DNA of 64,000 bases from Prorocentrum cordatum (GCA_963575745.1 CAUYUJ010009413.1:265001-329000); one strand, 5' to 3'. Shown: positions 54,367 to 64,000, counted from the first letter of the stretch. Made by a program: numbers and translations. The notes: generated from the sequence alone by a model not told the origin.

Positions 54367-56221
54367 ATGTATGTATGTATGTATGTATGTATGTATGTAT
54401 GTGTGTGTATGTTTGAAAGAGCGTGTTCTACCGCTCCTGGCGGAAAACCGGGGGGGGTCACTACCTGTTCGAACCCCTCCCCCCCCCCTCCCCCTCCGGA
54501 AAACCGGGGGGGGTCACTACCGGTTCGAACCCCTCCCCCCCCCCAGCTCATCATGAAAAGGGGGGGGGGTCACTACCGGTTCGAACCCCCCCCCCCCCTC
54601 GAAAACCGAGTGGGGGTGCGGACAGTGGTGGGGACGGTGTTGGTGGGGACAGTGGTGAGGGGACAGCGGGACAGTGGTGGGGACAGTGGGGGGACAGTGG
54701 GACAGCGGTGGGGACGGTAGTGGTGGGGACAGTGGTGGGGACAATGGTGGGAACAGGGGGGACAGTGGACAGTGGTGGGAACGGTGGTGGTGGGGACAGT
54801 GGTGTGGGGACAGTGGGAATGAGGTGGAAACACTGGGACAGTGGAGGGTACAATGGTGGTGGGGACACTGGTAAAGGCGTCGGCGAGGACGGCGGTGGGA
54901 CAATGGGACAGAGGTACAGTGGGAACAGTGGTGGGGACAGTGGGGACAGTGGGGACAGTGGTGGGAACAGTGGGACAGCTCAGTGGGACAGCGGAGGAGT
55001 CAGTGGGACAGTGGGGACAGTGGGGATAGGCAGTGGTTGGGTCCGTGGAGACAGTGGGGAGAGTGGAACCGTGGTGGGAACAGTTGTGGGAACAGTGGGG
55101 ACAGTGCGACAGTGGTGGGGGCACTGGTGGGGACAATAGGGACGGTGGTGGAACCAGTGGGGCAGTGGTGGTGAGGACAGTGGTGCTGGGAACAACAGTG
55201 GGGGATGTGATGCGAGCGGTGGTAGGGACCGGGAGTCGTTTGCTGGCGGTGCGGGGGGGGGTCGAAACGGTGACCCCCCGGTTTTGGGGGGGGGGGGGGT
55301 CCAACCCTAGTGACCCCCCCCGGTTTTCCGGATCGGGGGGGGGGGGGGGGGGGAGGGGTTCGAACCGGTAGTGACCCCCCCCGGTTTTCGAGGGGGAGGG
55401 GGGGGGGGGGAGGGGTTAGGGGAGGGGGGGGGTTTTGCCGGGAGCGGGGGGGGGGGGGGGGGGAGGGGTTCCAGCAGGGGGGGGGGGATTTTCGGAGGGG
55501 GGGGGGGGGAGACCCCCGGGTTCCGGAGGAAAAGGTTGGCAATTTTCCACAGTAAAGCGGCGGTGGATCACGCTCTCTCGTATGTTTGTATGTATGTATG
55601 TATTTATGTATGTATGTATGTATGTATGTATGTATGTATGTATGTATGTATGTAGATGTACGTGTCCGTGTACATGTATGTGTATAGGCATATGTGTGTG
55701 CATATATATATATATATGTGTGTATGTGTGCATGTGTATGTGTGCATGTATGTATGTATGTATGTATGGATGTATGTATGCACATATGTCTGTATGGATG
55801 TATGTGTGTATGTATGTATGCATGTATGTATGTATGTATGTATGTATGCACGTATGTATGGAGGCATGTATGTATGTATGTATGTGTATATATGTGTATA
55901 TGTGTATGTCTGTATGTATGTATGTATGTGTGTATGTATGCACTTATGTTTGTATGGTTGTATATATGTAGTCATGCATGCATGTATGTAGGTAGCCAGG
56001 TAGGTATGCAGGTACGCATGTGTACATGCATACATGCATGCAGGCATGCACGCATGTATGTATGTATGTATGGGTGGATGTATGTATGTATGTATGAATG
56101 GATGTGTGGATGGATGCATGCATGCATGCATGTATGCAGACATGAGTGTACGTAGGTAGATGGGTACGTATGCATGTGTGCATGCCTGTATGTATGTGTG
56201 CATGCATGCATGTATGTACGC

Positions 56222-56252
<31 letters not shown>

Positions 56253-56388
56253 CATGTATGTATGACTGTATGTATGCATGTGGTGTGTATGTGTGTGTGT
56301 CTATGCATGTATGTATGTATGCATGCATGCATGTATGTATTTATGTATGTATGTATGCATGTATGCATGTATGTAGGTATGTTTGTAC

Positions 56389-56419
<31 letters not shown>

Positions 56420-56740
56420 TGTATGTATGTGTGAATCATGTATGTATGTATGTATGTATGTGTGTATAGATGTATGTATGCACGTATTCATGTATGTATG
56501 TATGCATGCATGAATGTATGCATGTATATGCATGTATGCATGCATGCATGCATGCATGTACGTATGTATGTATGTATGTATGTATGTATGTATGTATGTA
56601 TATATATATATATATATATGTATGCATGTCGTTATGCATGATTGCATGCATGTACGTATGTATGCATGCAGTTTTGTATGCATGTATCTCGATGTAAACA
56701 TATACTATATATCTATATATGTATATATGATGTGTGTGTG
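53880..56740 (+). repeat. TATG (ATGT) tetranucleotide microsatellite, split by a transposon
   Basis: 53,880-54,414 and 55,580-56,740 are (TATG)n with TGTC, GCATG and TATATA variants. 54,318-54,365 is a pure (GTCT)n block. Frames of alternating Met/Tyr/Val/Cys up to 365 codons are artefacts. Confidence 0.95.
54407..55587 (+). mobile_element. 1.1-kb DNA transposon, copy 2, with 8-bp target duplication
   Basis: Spans 54,415-55,579 (1,165 bp) with ends GAAAGAGCGTG and CACGCTCTCTC. The 8-bp repeat GTATGTTT lies at 54,407-54,414 and 55,580-55,587, inside the TATG microsatellite. The interior is nearly identical to copy 1 apart from lengths of G/C runs and a few GGGGACAGTGG units. No coding capacity. 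Confidence 0.9.
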
Positions 56741-56924
56741 TGTGTGTCGGAGTAGGCCGCTGGCGGGCCCGGGACCAGGGCCACGGGTACACATGGCTCA
56801 GGGGCCCCCAGGGGCGCCCTCGTGGCCCCCAAAGTAGCATCGTTGGCGCACAGATGGCCCACGAATTGGTACGACAGTCTGCCAGACTGATCAATTACAC
56901 TCCGAGAGCGCCGAAAAAGTCTTG

Positions 56925-57216
56925 TCAATGGTTTCCAGGCCCCAGGCTTCCAGGAGGCTTCCAGGCTGCGCCAGGACGGCCCAGGCTTCAGTGGGCGCCC
57001 GAGGCCCCAGACGAGCGCCTCGAAATGCACACATGTGTGACTTCCTATGGGTGTTCCATCTTTTTGGGGTCCTCCATGTGTCGAGTTTCCCAGCATCCGC
57101 GACGGCCCAAGAGGCCTCCAACACCGCCTTACGATGGGCCAAGAGGCCCCGAGGAGGACGGCCTAACAGGGCTCCATCACGCTCCAAGGGGCGCCCAACA
57201 CGGCCCGGGAGGCCCT
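56925..57216 (+). repeat. GGCCCAAGAGG repeat upstream of an SL relic, copy 1
   Basis: GCGCCAGGACGGCCC, CTTCAGTGGGCGCCCGAGGC, GACGAGCGCCTC, CCTCCATGTGTCGAGTTTCC and CGACGGCCCAAGAGGCCTCC occur in the same order at 60,120-60,453 and 60,586-60,959. The repeat stops exactly where the SL relic begins. Confidence 0.85.
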
Positions 57217-57254
57217 TCCGTAACCATTTTGGCTCAAGCCATTTCTGGTTCAAG
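57217..57254 (+). other. Two tandem relict spliced leaders
   Basis: 57,217-57,238 matches the 22-nt dinoflagellate SL with one change (G to A, giving CCGTAA). It is followed without gap by 57,239-57,254, CCATTTCTGGTTCAAG, an older relic that starts exactly after the SL-internal AG. This is the structure expected when an SL-bearing retrocopy is transcribed, trans-spliced again at the AG inside its old SL, and copied back. Confidence 0.9.
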
Positions 57255-57306
57255 GTCTAATTTGTTTGGGAAGCTTCTGCTCGCACCGCAGGGCATCGCT
57301 TTCCTG

Positions 57307-57708
57307 ATGGTTGGCGACTCGTGCGGTTGCCCTGCCGCCGTGCACAAGCCAGACGTGTGGCAGCCAGAGCCGCGTTGGCACATCGTGTTCAAGGCGACGG
57401 GGATCCATGTGGTGGACGACAACGAGACGCGCTGGCGGCAGCAGTTGCTTCATCGCTCCAAGTCAGCTCCAGCCTTGGCGACATTCCTTGGAGCCCCCCC
57501 AGGAGATGGTGAAGCGATCCCCGAGGAGCTCGAGAAGACGGCGAGGAAAAAGCAGCAGAGGAGGAAAGAGAGGATCGCGCAGGAGCCTGGACACGAATCC
57601 CTGGCGCAGCGCAGGAGGCGCCAGAGGATGGCTAGCAAGCGCAACCAGTGTGGGGCCACGGTAAGCCCAGGTGAGGTACCGCCGCGCTCTGGCGTCGTTC
57701 GTCTCTGA
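57307..57708 (+). CDS. Small hypothetical protein of an SL-marked retrogene
   Basis: The first ATG after the SL relics in the long open frame is at 57,307, giving 133 residues ending with TGA at 57,708. The protein reads MVGDSCGCPAAVHKP, then PRWHIVFKATGIHVVDDNET, a short SKSAPAL stretch, and a highly basic C-terminal half (KKQQRRKERIAQE and RRRRQRMASKRNQ), possibly helical or nucleic-acid binding. I do not recognise a family. The 52-nt leader between SL and ATG and the absence of an obvious intron fit a processed cDNA insertion. Sequence near the end (GGTAAGCCCAGGTGAGG) could hold an exon border, so the C-terminus is uncertain. It may be a truncated copy. Confidence 0.5.
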   Translation: MVGDSCGCPAAVHKPDVWQPEPRWHIVFKATGIHVVDDNETRWRQQLLHRSKSAPALATFLGAPPGDGEAIPEELEKTARKKQQRRKERIAQEPGHESLAQRRRRQRMASKRNQCGATVSPGEVPPRSGVVRL

Positions 57709-58808
57709 AGTTTCATTCGTCGTCTGAGCCGATCTCTTCACTTCTCCCTCTCCCCTCATCAACATCGAAGAACCCACCCTCCACTGCATTTTCTCCCCGC
57801 CCCCTCTCTCGCCTTCTAGTGTGCAGTTTCTAGGTTTGGCCGCGTCGCCCTGACAGGATGCACGGCAACGCCGAAGCAGCTGCGTGGGTGCAGTAGAGGC
57901 GCGGTGCCGCCAATCTCTTCCTTGAATTTTCGGCCTGGCCTCCGGATTGATCTCTTGGCCTTGACACATGTGCGAGCTTATCCGATGCGTTAGCGCGGAA
58001 TCTTGCTCGAGCATTATATTAATTTTAGTTGAGTCGAGACAGATTTGACGTGCTCACTCTCGACCTTTGACGTGCTCACACATCCGACTAGCAGTTCACT
58101 GCAGATTGGCGTCGCAGATGGGCGTGTGCACTGCTCCAAGGTTGCTTCAGAAGATTGGCGTGTGCACTGCCTCACGCGCTCCTCCCCGCTCACTTTACCG
58201 TCTCTCTTTCTCCCCCCAGTTCTCCTCTCTGACATTAGATTGAGCCCTGTGCATTCGTGCAGCTGGAGTTCGCGACGCCTCATTCTGCTGTGGGCGCGCA
58301 CCGCTAACCCTCCTCTCCCTCGCCCTGCTCGCAGGCCTGCTGCTCCTCCTCCCTGTTGGGATATATCGTGGCGTCCGCCTGGAGGCGCCACTTTCCCGCC
58401 CAGGCTGCCCCTCTGGTGGTGTGCGCTGCACCTTCTGCTCTCCTTCTCCTTCTGGGGCCGCGCGGCGCTGCAGCGCAAGCTGCCCACGGCCTGCGCCAGC
58501 CTGTGCTTCAGCTCGGCGGCGTTCGAGTCTTCTCCTTTTGGGGCCGCGCGGCGCTGCAGCGCAAGCCGCCCACGGCCTGCGCCAGCCTGTGCTTCAGCGG
58601 CCCGCGCTCTCGCACCTCGATGTCAGACTGCCGATCTAGATACGGGCCAGATGGCGGCCGATCGGATTCAACGATGGGAACTGGAGAGGCCGCTCGGCTG
58701 GACGGAGCGTTCGAGCCTGGCACGGCCACCTACGAAGAGACTGCCGTTGTGCATCTGTTTTGTGTTTCTTTACGTGTCCGGCAGCGTCCTCCTCGCTCCT
58801 CCTCCTCT
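57709..58808. other. Unassigned sequence with an 87-bp tandem duplication
   Basis: TGGGGCCGCGCGGCGCTGCA starts at 58,452 and again at 58,539. The duplicated segment reads GRAALQRKLPTACASLCFS-like in one frame (29 codons per unit). An overlapping 303-codon plus frame is Pro/Arg/Ser-rich and runs through MITE family 3, so I do not call a gene. Confidence 0.5.
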
Positions 58809-58998
58809 TGGGCCGGACGAAACGGGGGGATTGGGAAAGGGGGGTTACGAAATTTGCTGCATGCAGCTGGTTTCGGCCTCACGGAGGGGCCCATTCCTCG
58901 ATACTCAGCCGCCTCCGGCGCCGGGAGGCGCCGGGAAAATCAGCTACGTGAGCTGATTCTCCCCCCCCCCTTTGCTATCCCCCCCTTTCGCCCGACCC
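58809..58998 (+). mobile_element. MITE family 3, copy 3
   Basis: GGGCCGGACGAAACGGGGGG at the left and CCCCCCCTTTCGCCCGACCC at the right are inverted repeats. Interior GCATGCAGCTGGTTTCGGCC and AATCAGCTACGTGAGCTGAT. Confidence 0.9.
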
Positions 58999-59157
58999 GA
59001 TCCTCCTCCTCCTCCTCGCTCCTCCTCATCTTCTGCTCCTTTTCGTCCTCCTCCATCTCTGCGGGCTAGGACTTTTTTTTTGCAGGCGCCAGGTCACCCG
59101 GGCAGCAGAGGCAGTGCACCGCTTATGCCACCGCTGCAGGAGCCGGGCCGCCATGAC

Positions 59158-59287
59158 CTCGGCATCGCCTTGACGTGTGCATTTTTCCTTCGGCGAGGGC
59201 CATCGAGCAGCATCCTTGATCATTTGGCGAAAAAGCCACGCACGAAACCGAAAAAAGCACACGGAATGGACGTCCGAGCGATGGCGA
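59158..59287 (+). mobile_element. MITE family 1, copy G
   Basis: Ends CTCGGCATCGCC and GCGATGGCGA, interior CTTCGGCGAGGGCCATCGAG. ATGAC abuts both ends, a possible partial target duplication. Confidence 0.8.
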
Positions 59288-59392
59288 ATGACAGTGCCGC
59301 GGGTCACATGGGGCGAGCGCGTCGGCACGACAGGTTGGTTGGCTGAAGAGAGGCCTGTCCACCGCCGAAGTTTGGGGCGAGGGCACTGCTCC

Positions 59393-59523
59393 CTGGCATC
59401 GCTCGGACGTGTGTCTTTGTTTCTCGGCGAGGACCCTTGAGGAGCATCCTGGATCATCGAGCGAAAAAAAACACGCACGAAACCGAAACATGCACGGGAA
59501 ATGGACGTCCGAGCGACGGGAAG
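59393..59523 (+). mobile_element. MITE family 1, copy H
   Basis: Ends CTGGCATCGC and GCGACGGGAAG; subtype with TTTCTCGGCGAGGACCC and GCATCCTGGATCATCGAGC. Lies 105 bp from copy G. Confidence 0.85.
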
Positions 59524-60119
59524 GCTCGTGACGAGGCGAGCAGGTATGTACTGCCCACTGCTCGCCATCGGAGCCTCCACTTTTCAATGATGCACTGCCC
59601 ATAGCTCGTCATGAGTCGAGTCGATCTCTCTCGTGCTTGAGCTCGCTGGGCAGCTGTCCGGCAGCGCGAGCCACTCCCGCGGCCCACGCGAGCTTGTTCC
59701 TCTTCGGAGGCCGTGGGGTCCCCGGCGGCGTGAGTTGTCCGCGGCCTTGCGAGTTTGCCGGGCGAAGGCTGGAACATTCTCTTCCTCCAGGCAAATGGAG
59801 TCGAAGCATTACATACGCTGCGTTTTCCCGCTCTTTACTCCTCCTCCTCGTCGCCCGCGCGACGGGCGCGCCCCAGGCATGGGATGCCTTGGCTGGCTTC
59901 CCTGTCGCTTTTGACGGCCCTGGGGCCCAGCGAGACCCCCAGGAGGCTGTGTTTTTTTAGTGGCGCGAGCATGTCTGGGGCGCCTTCCCAGGCACCCTCC
60001 CCGAAGAGGGGTCGCCGCGATGACGCGAAGGAGCTGTTAGAACGAGCCTGGCACACCTTGCGTCAGTCAGCCGTCAGACTAAGAAAAAAGGCGGCCCAGG
60101 AGGCTCTGAAGACAGCCCC
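59524..60119. other. Unassigned sequence with a possible short coding remnant
   Basis: From ATG 59,971 a frame reads MSGAPSQAPSPKRGRRDDAK, then ELLERAWHTLRQSAVRLRKK, to a stop at 60,124-60,126. Its amphipathic basic helix looks protein-like, but the frame enters the adjacent repeat, no SL relic precedes it and no family is recognised. Confidence 0.3.
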
Positions 60120-60453
60120 AAGATAGATTCAAGAGGGGGAAGATGCACCGAACTTTCAAGTCGTTCGCCCCAAGAGGCTCCCAGGAGGCCCCGAGAATGC
60201 GCAGGATGGCCCCGGGCAGGCTTCATTGGGCGCACGAGGCCCCAGACGAGTGCCCCGAGAGACGACAATCTTTGACTACCCCTTCGTTATTCAATGTTTT
60301 GTGGTGTCCTCCACGTTTCGAGTTTCCAACGATCAGCGACGGCTCTGGACGGCCGGAGAGACCCCCAGGAGGGCCCCACGGCCCAACAGGGCTCCATGAC
60401 GGCCCCAGGGGCGCCCACGACGGGCCAAGAAGCTCTTAGCACGGCCTCAAGAT
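60120..60453 (+). repeat. GGCCCAAGAGG repeat, copy 2
   Basis: Starts ATAGATTCAAGAGGGGGAAG and ends GGCCTCAAGAT, directly at MITE family 1 copy I. Same internal order as copies 1 and 3, in tandem with copy 3. Confidence 0.85.
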
Positions 60454-60585
60454 CTTAGCATCGCTCGGACGTGTGCATGTTTTCTCGGCGAGAATCATCG
60501 AGGCCCATCCTGGACCATCGAGCAACAAAAAAACACGCACGGAACCGAAACATGCACGGGACATGGACGTCCGAGCGACGGCAAG
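60454..60585 (+). mobile_element. MITE family 1, copy I, between two repeat units
   Basis: Ends CTTAGCATCGC and GCGACGGCAAG, subtype with TTTCTCGGCGAGAATCATCG. It sits exactly between the two tandem GGCCCAAGAGG units; AGAT abuts both ends. Confidence 0.85.
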
Positions 60586-60959
60586 AGATGGACTCAAGAG
60601 GGGGAACATGAACCGAATGTTCGAATCCTTCGTCCCAAGAGGCTCCCATGAGGCCCTGAGAAGGCGCCAGGACGGCACCGTGCGGGCTTCAGTGGGCGCC
60701 CGAGGCCCCAGATGAGCGCCTCTAGAGACAACAGGATGTGATTGCCTCCGGGTGCTTCGATGTTTTGAGGATCCTCCACGTGTCGAGGTTCCGAGGATCC
60801 ACGACGGCCCAAGAGCACTCCACTACTGCTTCAGGACGGGCCAAGAGGCCTCCAGGAGAGCTCCGAGACGGCCGATCAGGGCTCCATGACGCCCAAACGG
60901 GCGCCCAAGAGGGCCTCATAGGCCCTAGACATGGCCCCAAGATGGGCTCAAGAGGTGGA
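60586..60959 (+). repeat. GGCCCAAGAGG repeat, copy 3, abutting an SL relic
   Basis: Starts AGATGGACTCAAGAGGGGGA, ends AAGATGGGCTCAAGAGGTGG, and is followed at once by the SL relic of the channel gene, as copy 1 is at 57,216. Confidence 0.85.
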
Positions 60960-60980
60960 TCCGTAGCCTTTTTGCTCAAG
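60960..60980 (+). other. Relict spliced leader of the channel gene
   Basis: Matches the 22-nt dinoflagellate SL with one substitution (A to T) and one missing G: TCCGTAGCC, TTTTTG, CTCAAG. It lies 60 bp upstream of the ATG at 61,041 and marks the 5' end of an mRNA-derived insertion. Confidence 0.85.
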
Positions 60981-61040
60981 GTCTGTGGATGCTCCAGGTC
61001 CTCAGGCTGCTGGCTGGCCGTCAGTGGGCGCGTCGCGGCC

Positions 61041-63839
61041 ATGCAGTCGTCCATTCACAATGCGTGGTCGACAAACGCCTGTACGAATGCTCCGAAACGC
61101 GGGCCCTCGTCAGCGAGCTGCCAGTCGGACAGGCAGGCGCGCCCCGCCATAGAGTTCGAGCAGGCCGCCCAGGCGAAACCGAAGGACTGGCAGCTGCCTA
61201 AGCGAGGGCGAGGCATGGAGGTATGCGCCTGGCTGCGAGACGGCCTCGGCATCGAGGAACACACGTACGCCTCGGACCAGGACGCCATTGACTCCGTCGT
61301 ACGCGGCGCAGCGAGCAGGGGCAATACGAACATTCTTTCCTCGCTGTACGACGAGGGGTTGTGGGATCCACGACAGTGCAGGCTGTGCGTCCCGGCAGCC
61401 GACGAGGGCGGTTACCTGCTTGACCTCGTAAAGTCTTTCATCGTCCACCTAAGCTGGTACCCGAGCCTCGCGGAGGAGCTGTTCCAGGACCAGGAGCACG
61501 AGGAGAATGTGGCGCTGCAGGAGCTGACGTGCGCGCCGAAATCGAGGAGGCACGTGAAGGTGGGTATCGCCAAGAACCCGCTGGCGAGGGAGCTCACCCA
61601 GAGGACCTGCCTGCTGTCCAACCTGCTGCTCGTGAACACACCGATGGCGGCGCGGGTTCTGGACGACGCGGCCGAAGAGATGGTGGTTTTCCGCAACAGC
61701 GGCCATCACAAGCCCAACCCTGTGCGCAGGTATTAGGTCAGGCCGTTCCCGTTCGCCCACGACACGCTGTACGTGAAGAGGTACATCAAGGAGAGGTACA
61801 TCAGCAAACACATCAAGTGTGACAGAGACAGCAGGGAGCTGCAGCTCCAGGATGCCGAGAAGCCGACGCCGACCTCCGCAGAGGCGAAGGTCACGCTCCC
61901 GAAGGGATGCCGCGCAGACGTCCTCATCCCACTGAACGCGGAGACGTTCAGCTTTGTGTACCCGTGCTCGAAGCTGCCACTCGGTGGGTGGCTCTACCTT
62001 GACAGCCTCGCAAGGCCGCTGGTGGTAAACCAGATCTGCAAGTCTGCTGGGCATCAGGCGTTCGCCTTCGGGGCGCCAGAGTCCCTGAGCAAGGATGTCA
62101 CCGCGCACATCGACCGCGACCTCCACCCTCTCCCTGAGGGCCACCCTCATGACTGCGATGTGCCCGACGGCAAGGGAGGCACCATAAAAGCCATCCGCTT
62201 CGCATGGGTCATGGAGGTGCCCGACGCAGAGCTGAAGCAGAATATACCTTTGGGCGGCTTCGCCTACGAGTTTTCGGACCCGGCGTGGAACACGATCTTC
62301 CCCATCCAGGAGGTCGGCGAGGTCCTGAGGATGGCCAATTTGTCGTGGGATGTGAACGCCCACGCGCTGGCCAGGAAGCCTGGCGGGGATGTTGTCGAGC
62401 GCTACGTCGCCCCGCCTGGGGAGCACCGAGCTGCTCCCGTAACCATCAAGCGGATCACCGCGCCCGATGTGCTGCACCCCGTGATGTTGCACGCGCTTGC
62501 GTTCACGCCACGAGAGGACGTGCTCAGGACAGCCGTCGCGCAGGCGATCTCCCTCGCCGCGTTCAATTGCGCCTGGCCGTTCTACGTTCAGCAGTTCACC
62601 TTCGACCTTCTGAGTGCTGTTGCCCTGTTCTACATCGCTTGGCAAGTGCACTGGCAGATCGGCAAAGGAGAGGCTTACTGGAGTTTTGAGCTGATTAATG
62701 CTTGGGCGGTCAGTGAAGTCGCCGTTGGTGCTATAGTGCTGCTGAAAAATGTTCACGATGAGATCCGCAAGTTCATCGGCTTCTGGAGGTGCGGATGGAT
62801 GCACGAGTACATGAACATGAACACGTTTAAAAATCTCGGGAGCATGGCCGCGATAGCTGCTTTGCTAGTGTTGCTCGTTGTGCCGAACACTCCAGAAGAC
62901 CAGGGGTACCTTCGGACGCTGCTAGCGGCTGCGGGCTTCTTCAAGTGGGTCAAGATCGTCACCTACCTTCGCGGGCTCCAGACGCTCCGACTAGGGCAGA
63001 AGTTCCTCCCAATACATTACACTCTCCAGGAAGGAGTGTCATTCCTTGCGGTCATGGTTTTCTTCATTCTGGCCGCGTGGCACGCCCTCTACGCGCTCTA
63101 TCCAGAGGAAGAAGTATCTTGGATTGGTTTATTCCGACAGACGTACGAATTGGGATTTCTGGGTGAATTCGCGGCGGATAACCTATTGAGTTAATCGGCA
63201 AATGATGGGACGAGTTCTTGGGCGTGGGTGCAACAAATCACTTTTTTAGTCGCTGCTATGCTCGTGGTTGTCATGCCCACGAACATTTACATCGGTGTCA
63301 TGGGCAACGCGTACAATCACAACCACGGGAAAGCCCTGGAGCTGTTCGTGCGCGCCCGCGCATCCATCTGCCTCGACATCTCTTTGCAATACGGCGGCGC
63401 ATGGCTGGCAGTGTGCCGTGACAGGAACGGGCCACCTCTCCAGGGATGCCTCCGTAACAAGGGCCTGCGTGTTTCTGTTCCGTATTTGGAGGGTGAGGGC
63501 GACCTTTTTCACGACGAGGGGCGACGAGGAACGGCCTCGGCGTTTCTTGACGAGCACGCGTGGTTCTGCTGCGCCGGTTCGAACTACAATCTGGGTATGA
63601 GGGCGGAAGACACTGGAACCACGTCGGTGCACCAGATGCGCGAGCTGCAAAAGGCGGTGGGGAGGGCGCAGGAGATGCCGCAGCAGTTGCGGCACCTGCC
63701 CGAGCAGGTGCATCTGCTCGCGGAAGGGCAGGGCATCAATATTAGCCCGCGCCCTAGCTCGCGACCTCTAACGAGCCAGATCGTCTCGCCGACATCGTCG
63801 CGGTCTGGTCAGAAGCAGGATCGGTTTGTTTTGCGTTGA
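61041..63839 (+). pseudogene. TRP/polycystin-like six-transmembrane ion channel, intronless, two in-frame UAR codons
   Basis: One frame runs from ATG 61,041 to TGA 63,837 (932 codons), broken only by TAG at 61,734 and TAA at 63,192, with no frameshift. The N-terminal 500 residues are soluble and resemble the cytosolic region of protist TRP-like channels; I see no clear ankyrin repeats. Six hydrophobic helices follow at about residues 519-538, 548-568, 600-617, 625-645, 664-689 and 730-753. There is a basic stretch in helix 4 (VKIVTYLRGLQTLRLGQ) and a pore-loop candidate before helix 6 (FRQTYELGFLGEFAADN). Helix 6 is VQQITFLVAAMLVVVMPTNI. The C-terminal tail is short and Ser/Gln-rich. Predicted role: plasma or internal membrane cation channel. 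The second stop lies between pore and helix 6. Each stop is one C-to-T change from a Gln codon. Given the SL relic and absence of introns, a young retropseudogene is likeliest; readthrough is possible. Confidence 0.65.
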
Positions 63840-64000
63840 TTTGTACAGCAGCAGTAGTTTTTCAGGCTACCTGACGGGGCAGTCATGTTTCAATTTAGGG
63901 CACTTGCGCATTCGAGCCATCGTATGGCTTACCTCGAAGATCTTCCCTTCGGAATGTTTCACTCCTGTGAAGCTTGCGACGCCCAGCCCGAATCGCTGAA
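63840..64000 (+). other. Likely 3' UTR and downstream flank of the channel gene
   Basis: Mixed-composition sequence after the TGA with CAGCAGCAGTAG and no AATAAA, which dinoflagellates usually lack. No poly-A run is visible up to the window end. Confidence 0.4.

Noticed and set aside
53871-56701. Met/Tyr/Val/Cys frames up to 365 codons
   Set aside because: TATG microsatellite artefacts.
58045-58956. 303-codon plus frame as a gene
   Set aside because: Pro/Arg/Ser-rich, contains an 87-bp tandem duplication and ends inside MITE family 3; no SL relic and no recognisable domain.
61734-63194. Nuclear genetic code with UAR as glutamine
   Set aside because: Dinoflagellates use the standard code; other gene copies here are decayed and cannot support reassignment. 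Kept only as a question about this locus.

Overview
The window looks like nuclear DNA of a dinoflagellate. The best evidence is relics of the dinoflagellate spliced leader (SL) directly upstream of coding sequence: near-perfect at 57,217 and 60,960, more decayed at 47,671 and 12,793. A GC-rich, repeat-dominated, gene-poor layout, a long uninterrupted reading frame starting just after an SL relic, and DIRS-like retroelements with a methyltransferase-like domain fit the same picture. The repeat and retroelement style recalls Prorocentrum-type genomes, but that is recollection only. There is no bacterial operon structure, rRNA, tRNA or CRISPR that I can see.

Layout. 1-5,100: short repeats, then two copies of a composite unit (84-bp degenerate array, a GC-rich joint, a long GGA tract). 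5,421-12,814 (minus strand): a decayed DIRS-like retroelement whose parts occur in the expected order (SL relic, gag-like region, RT, RNase H, methyltransferase-like domain, tyrosine recombinase). It is cut by a 73-bp satellite array and by two small inverted-repeat elements. 13,000-20,200: minisatellites, a GGA/TCC inverted tract and a 1.2-kb GAT microsatellite. 20,200-24,500: dispersed elements and a 1.1-kb transposon with an 8-bp target-site duplication, sitting in a 102-bp satellite. 25,500-36,000: two inverted copies of a composite satellite (about 89-bp family plus GGA tract) enclosing TCC tracts and dispersed repeats. 36,000-46,300: mostly dispersed repeats, TG and GCC-type arrays. 46,362-53,940: a frameshifted RT/RNase H retroelement between long direct repeats, the right one carrying a CA/CAC-rich insertion. 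53,880-56,730: TATG microsatellite hosting the second copy of the 1.1-kb transposon. 56,730-64,000: the gene-like end, with a small SL-marked gene (57,307-57,708) and a 2.8-kb intronless gene for a six-transmembrane TRP/polycystin-like channel (61,041-63,839) interrupted by two in-frame UAR codons.

The main story is layered mobile DNA: mRNA-derived insertions marked by SL relics, retroelements, and at least five short inverted-repeat families nested in one another and in satellites. Most of the roughly 400 open frames in this sequence are shadows of low-complexity repeats. All family assignments rest on motifs read by eye; no search was run.
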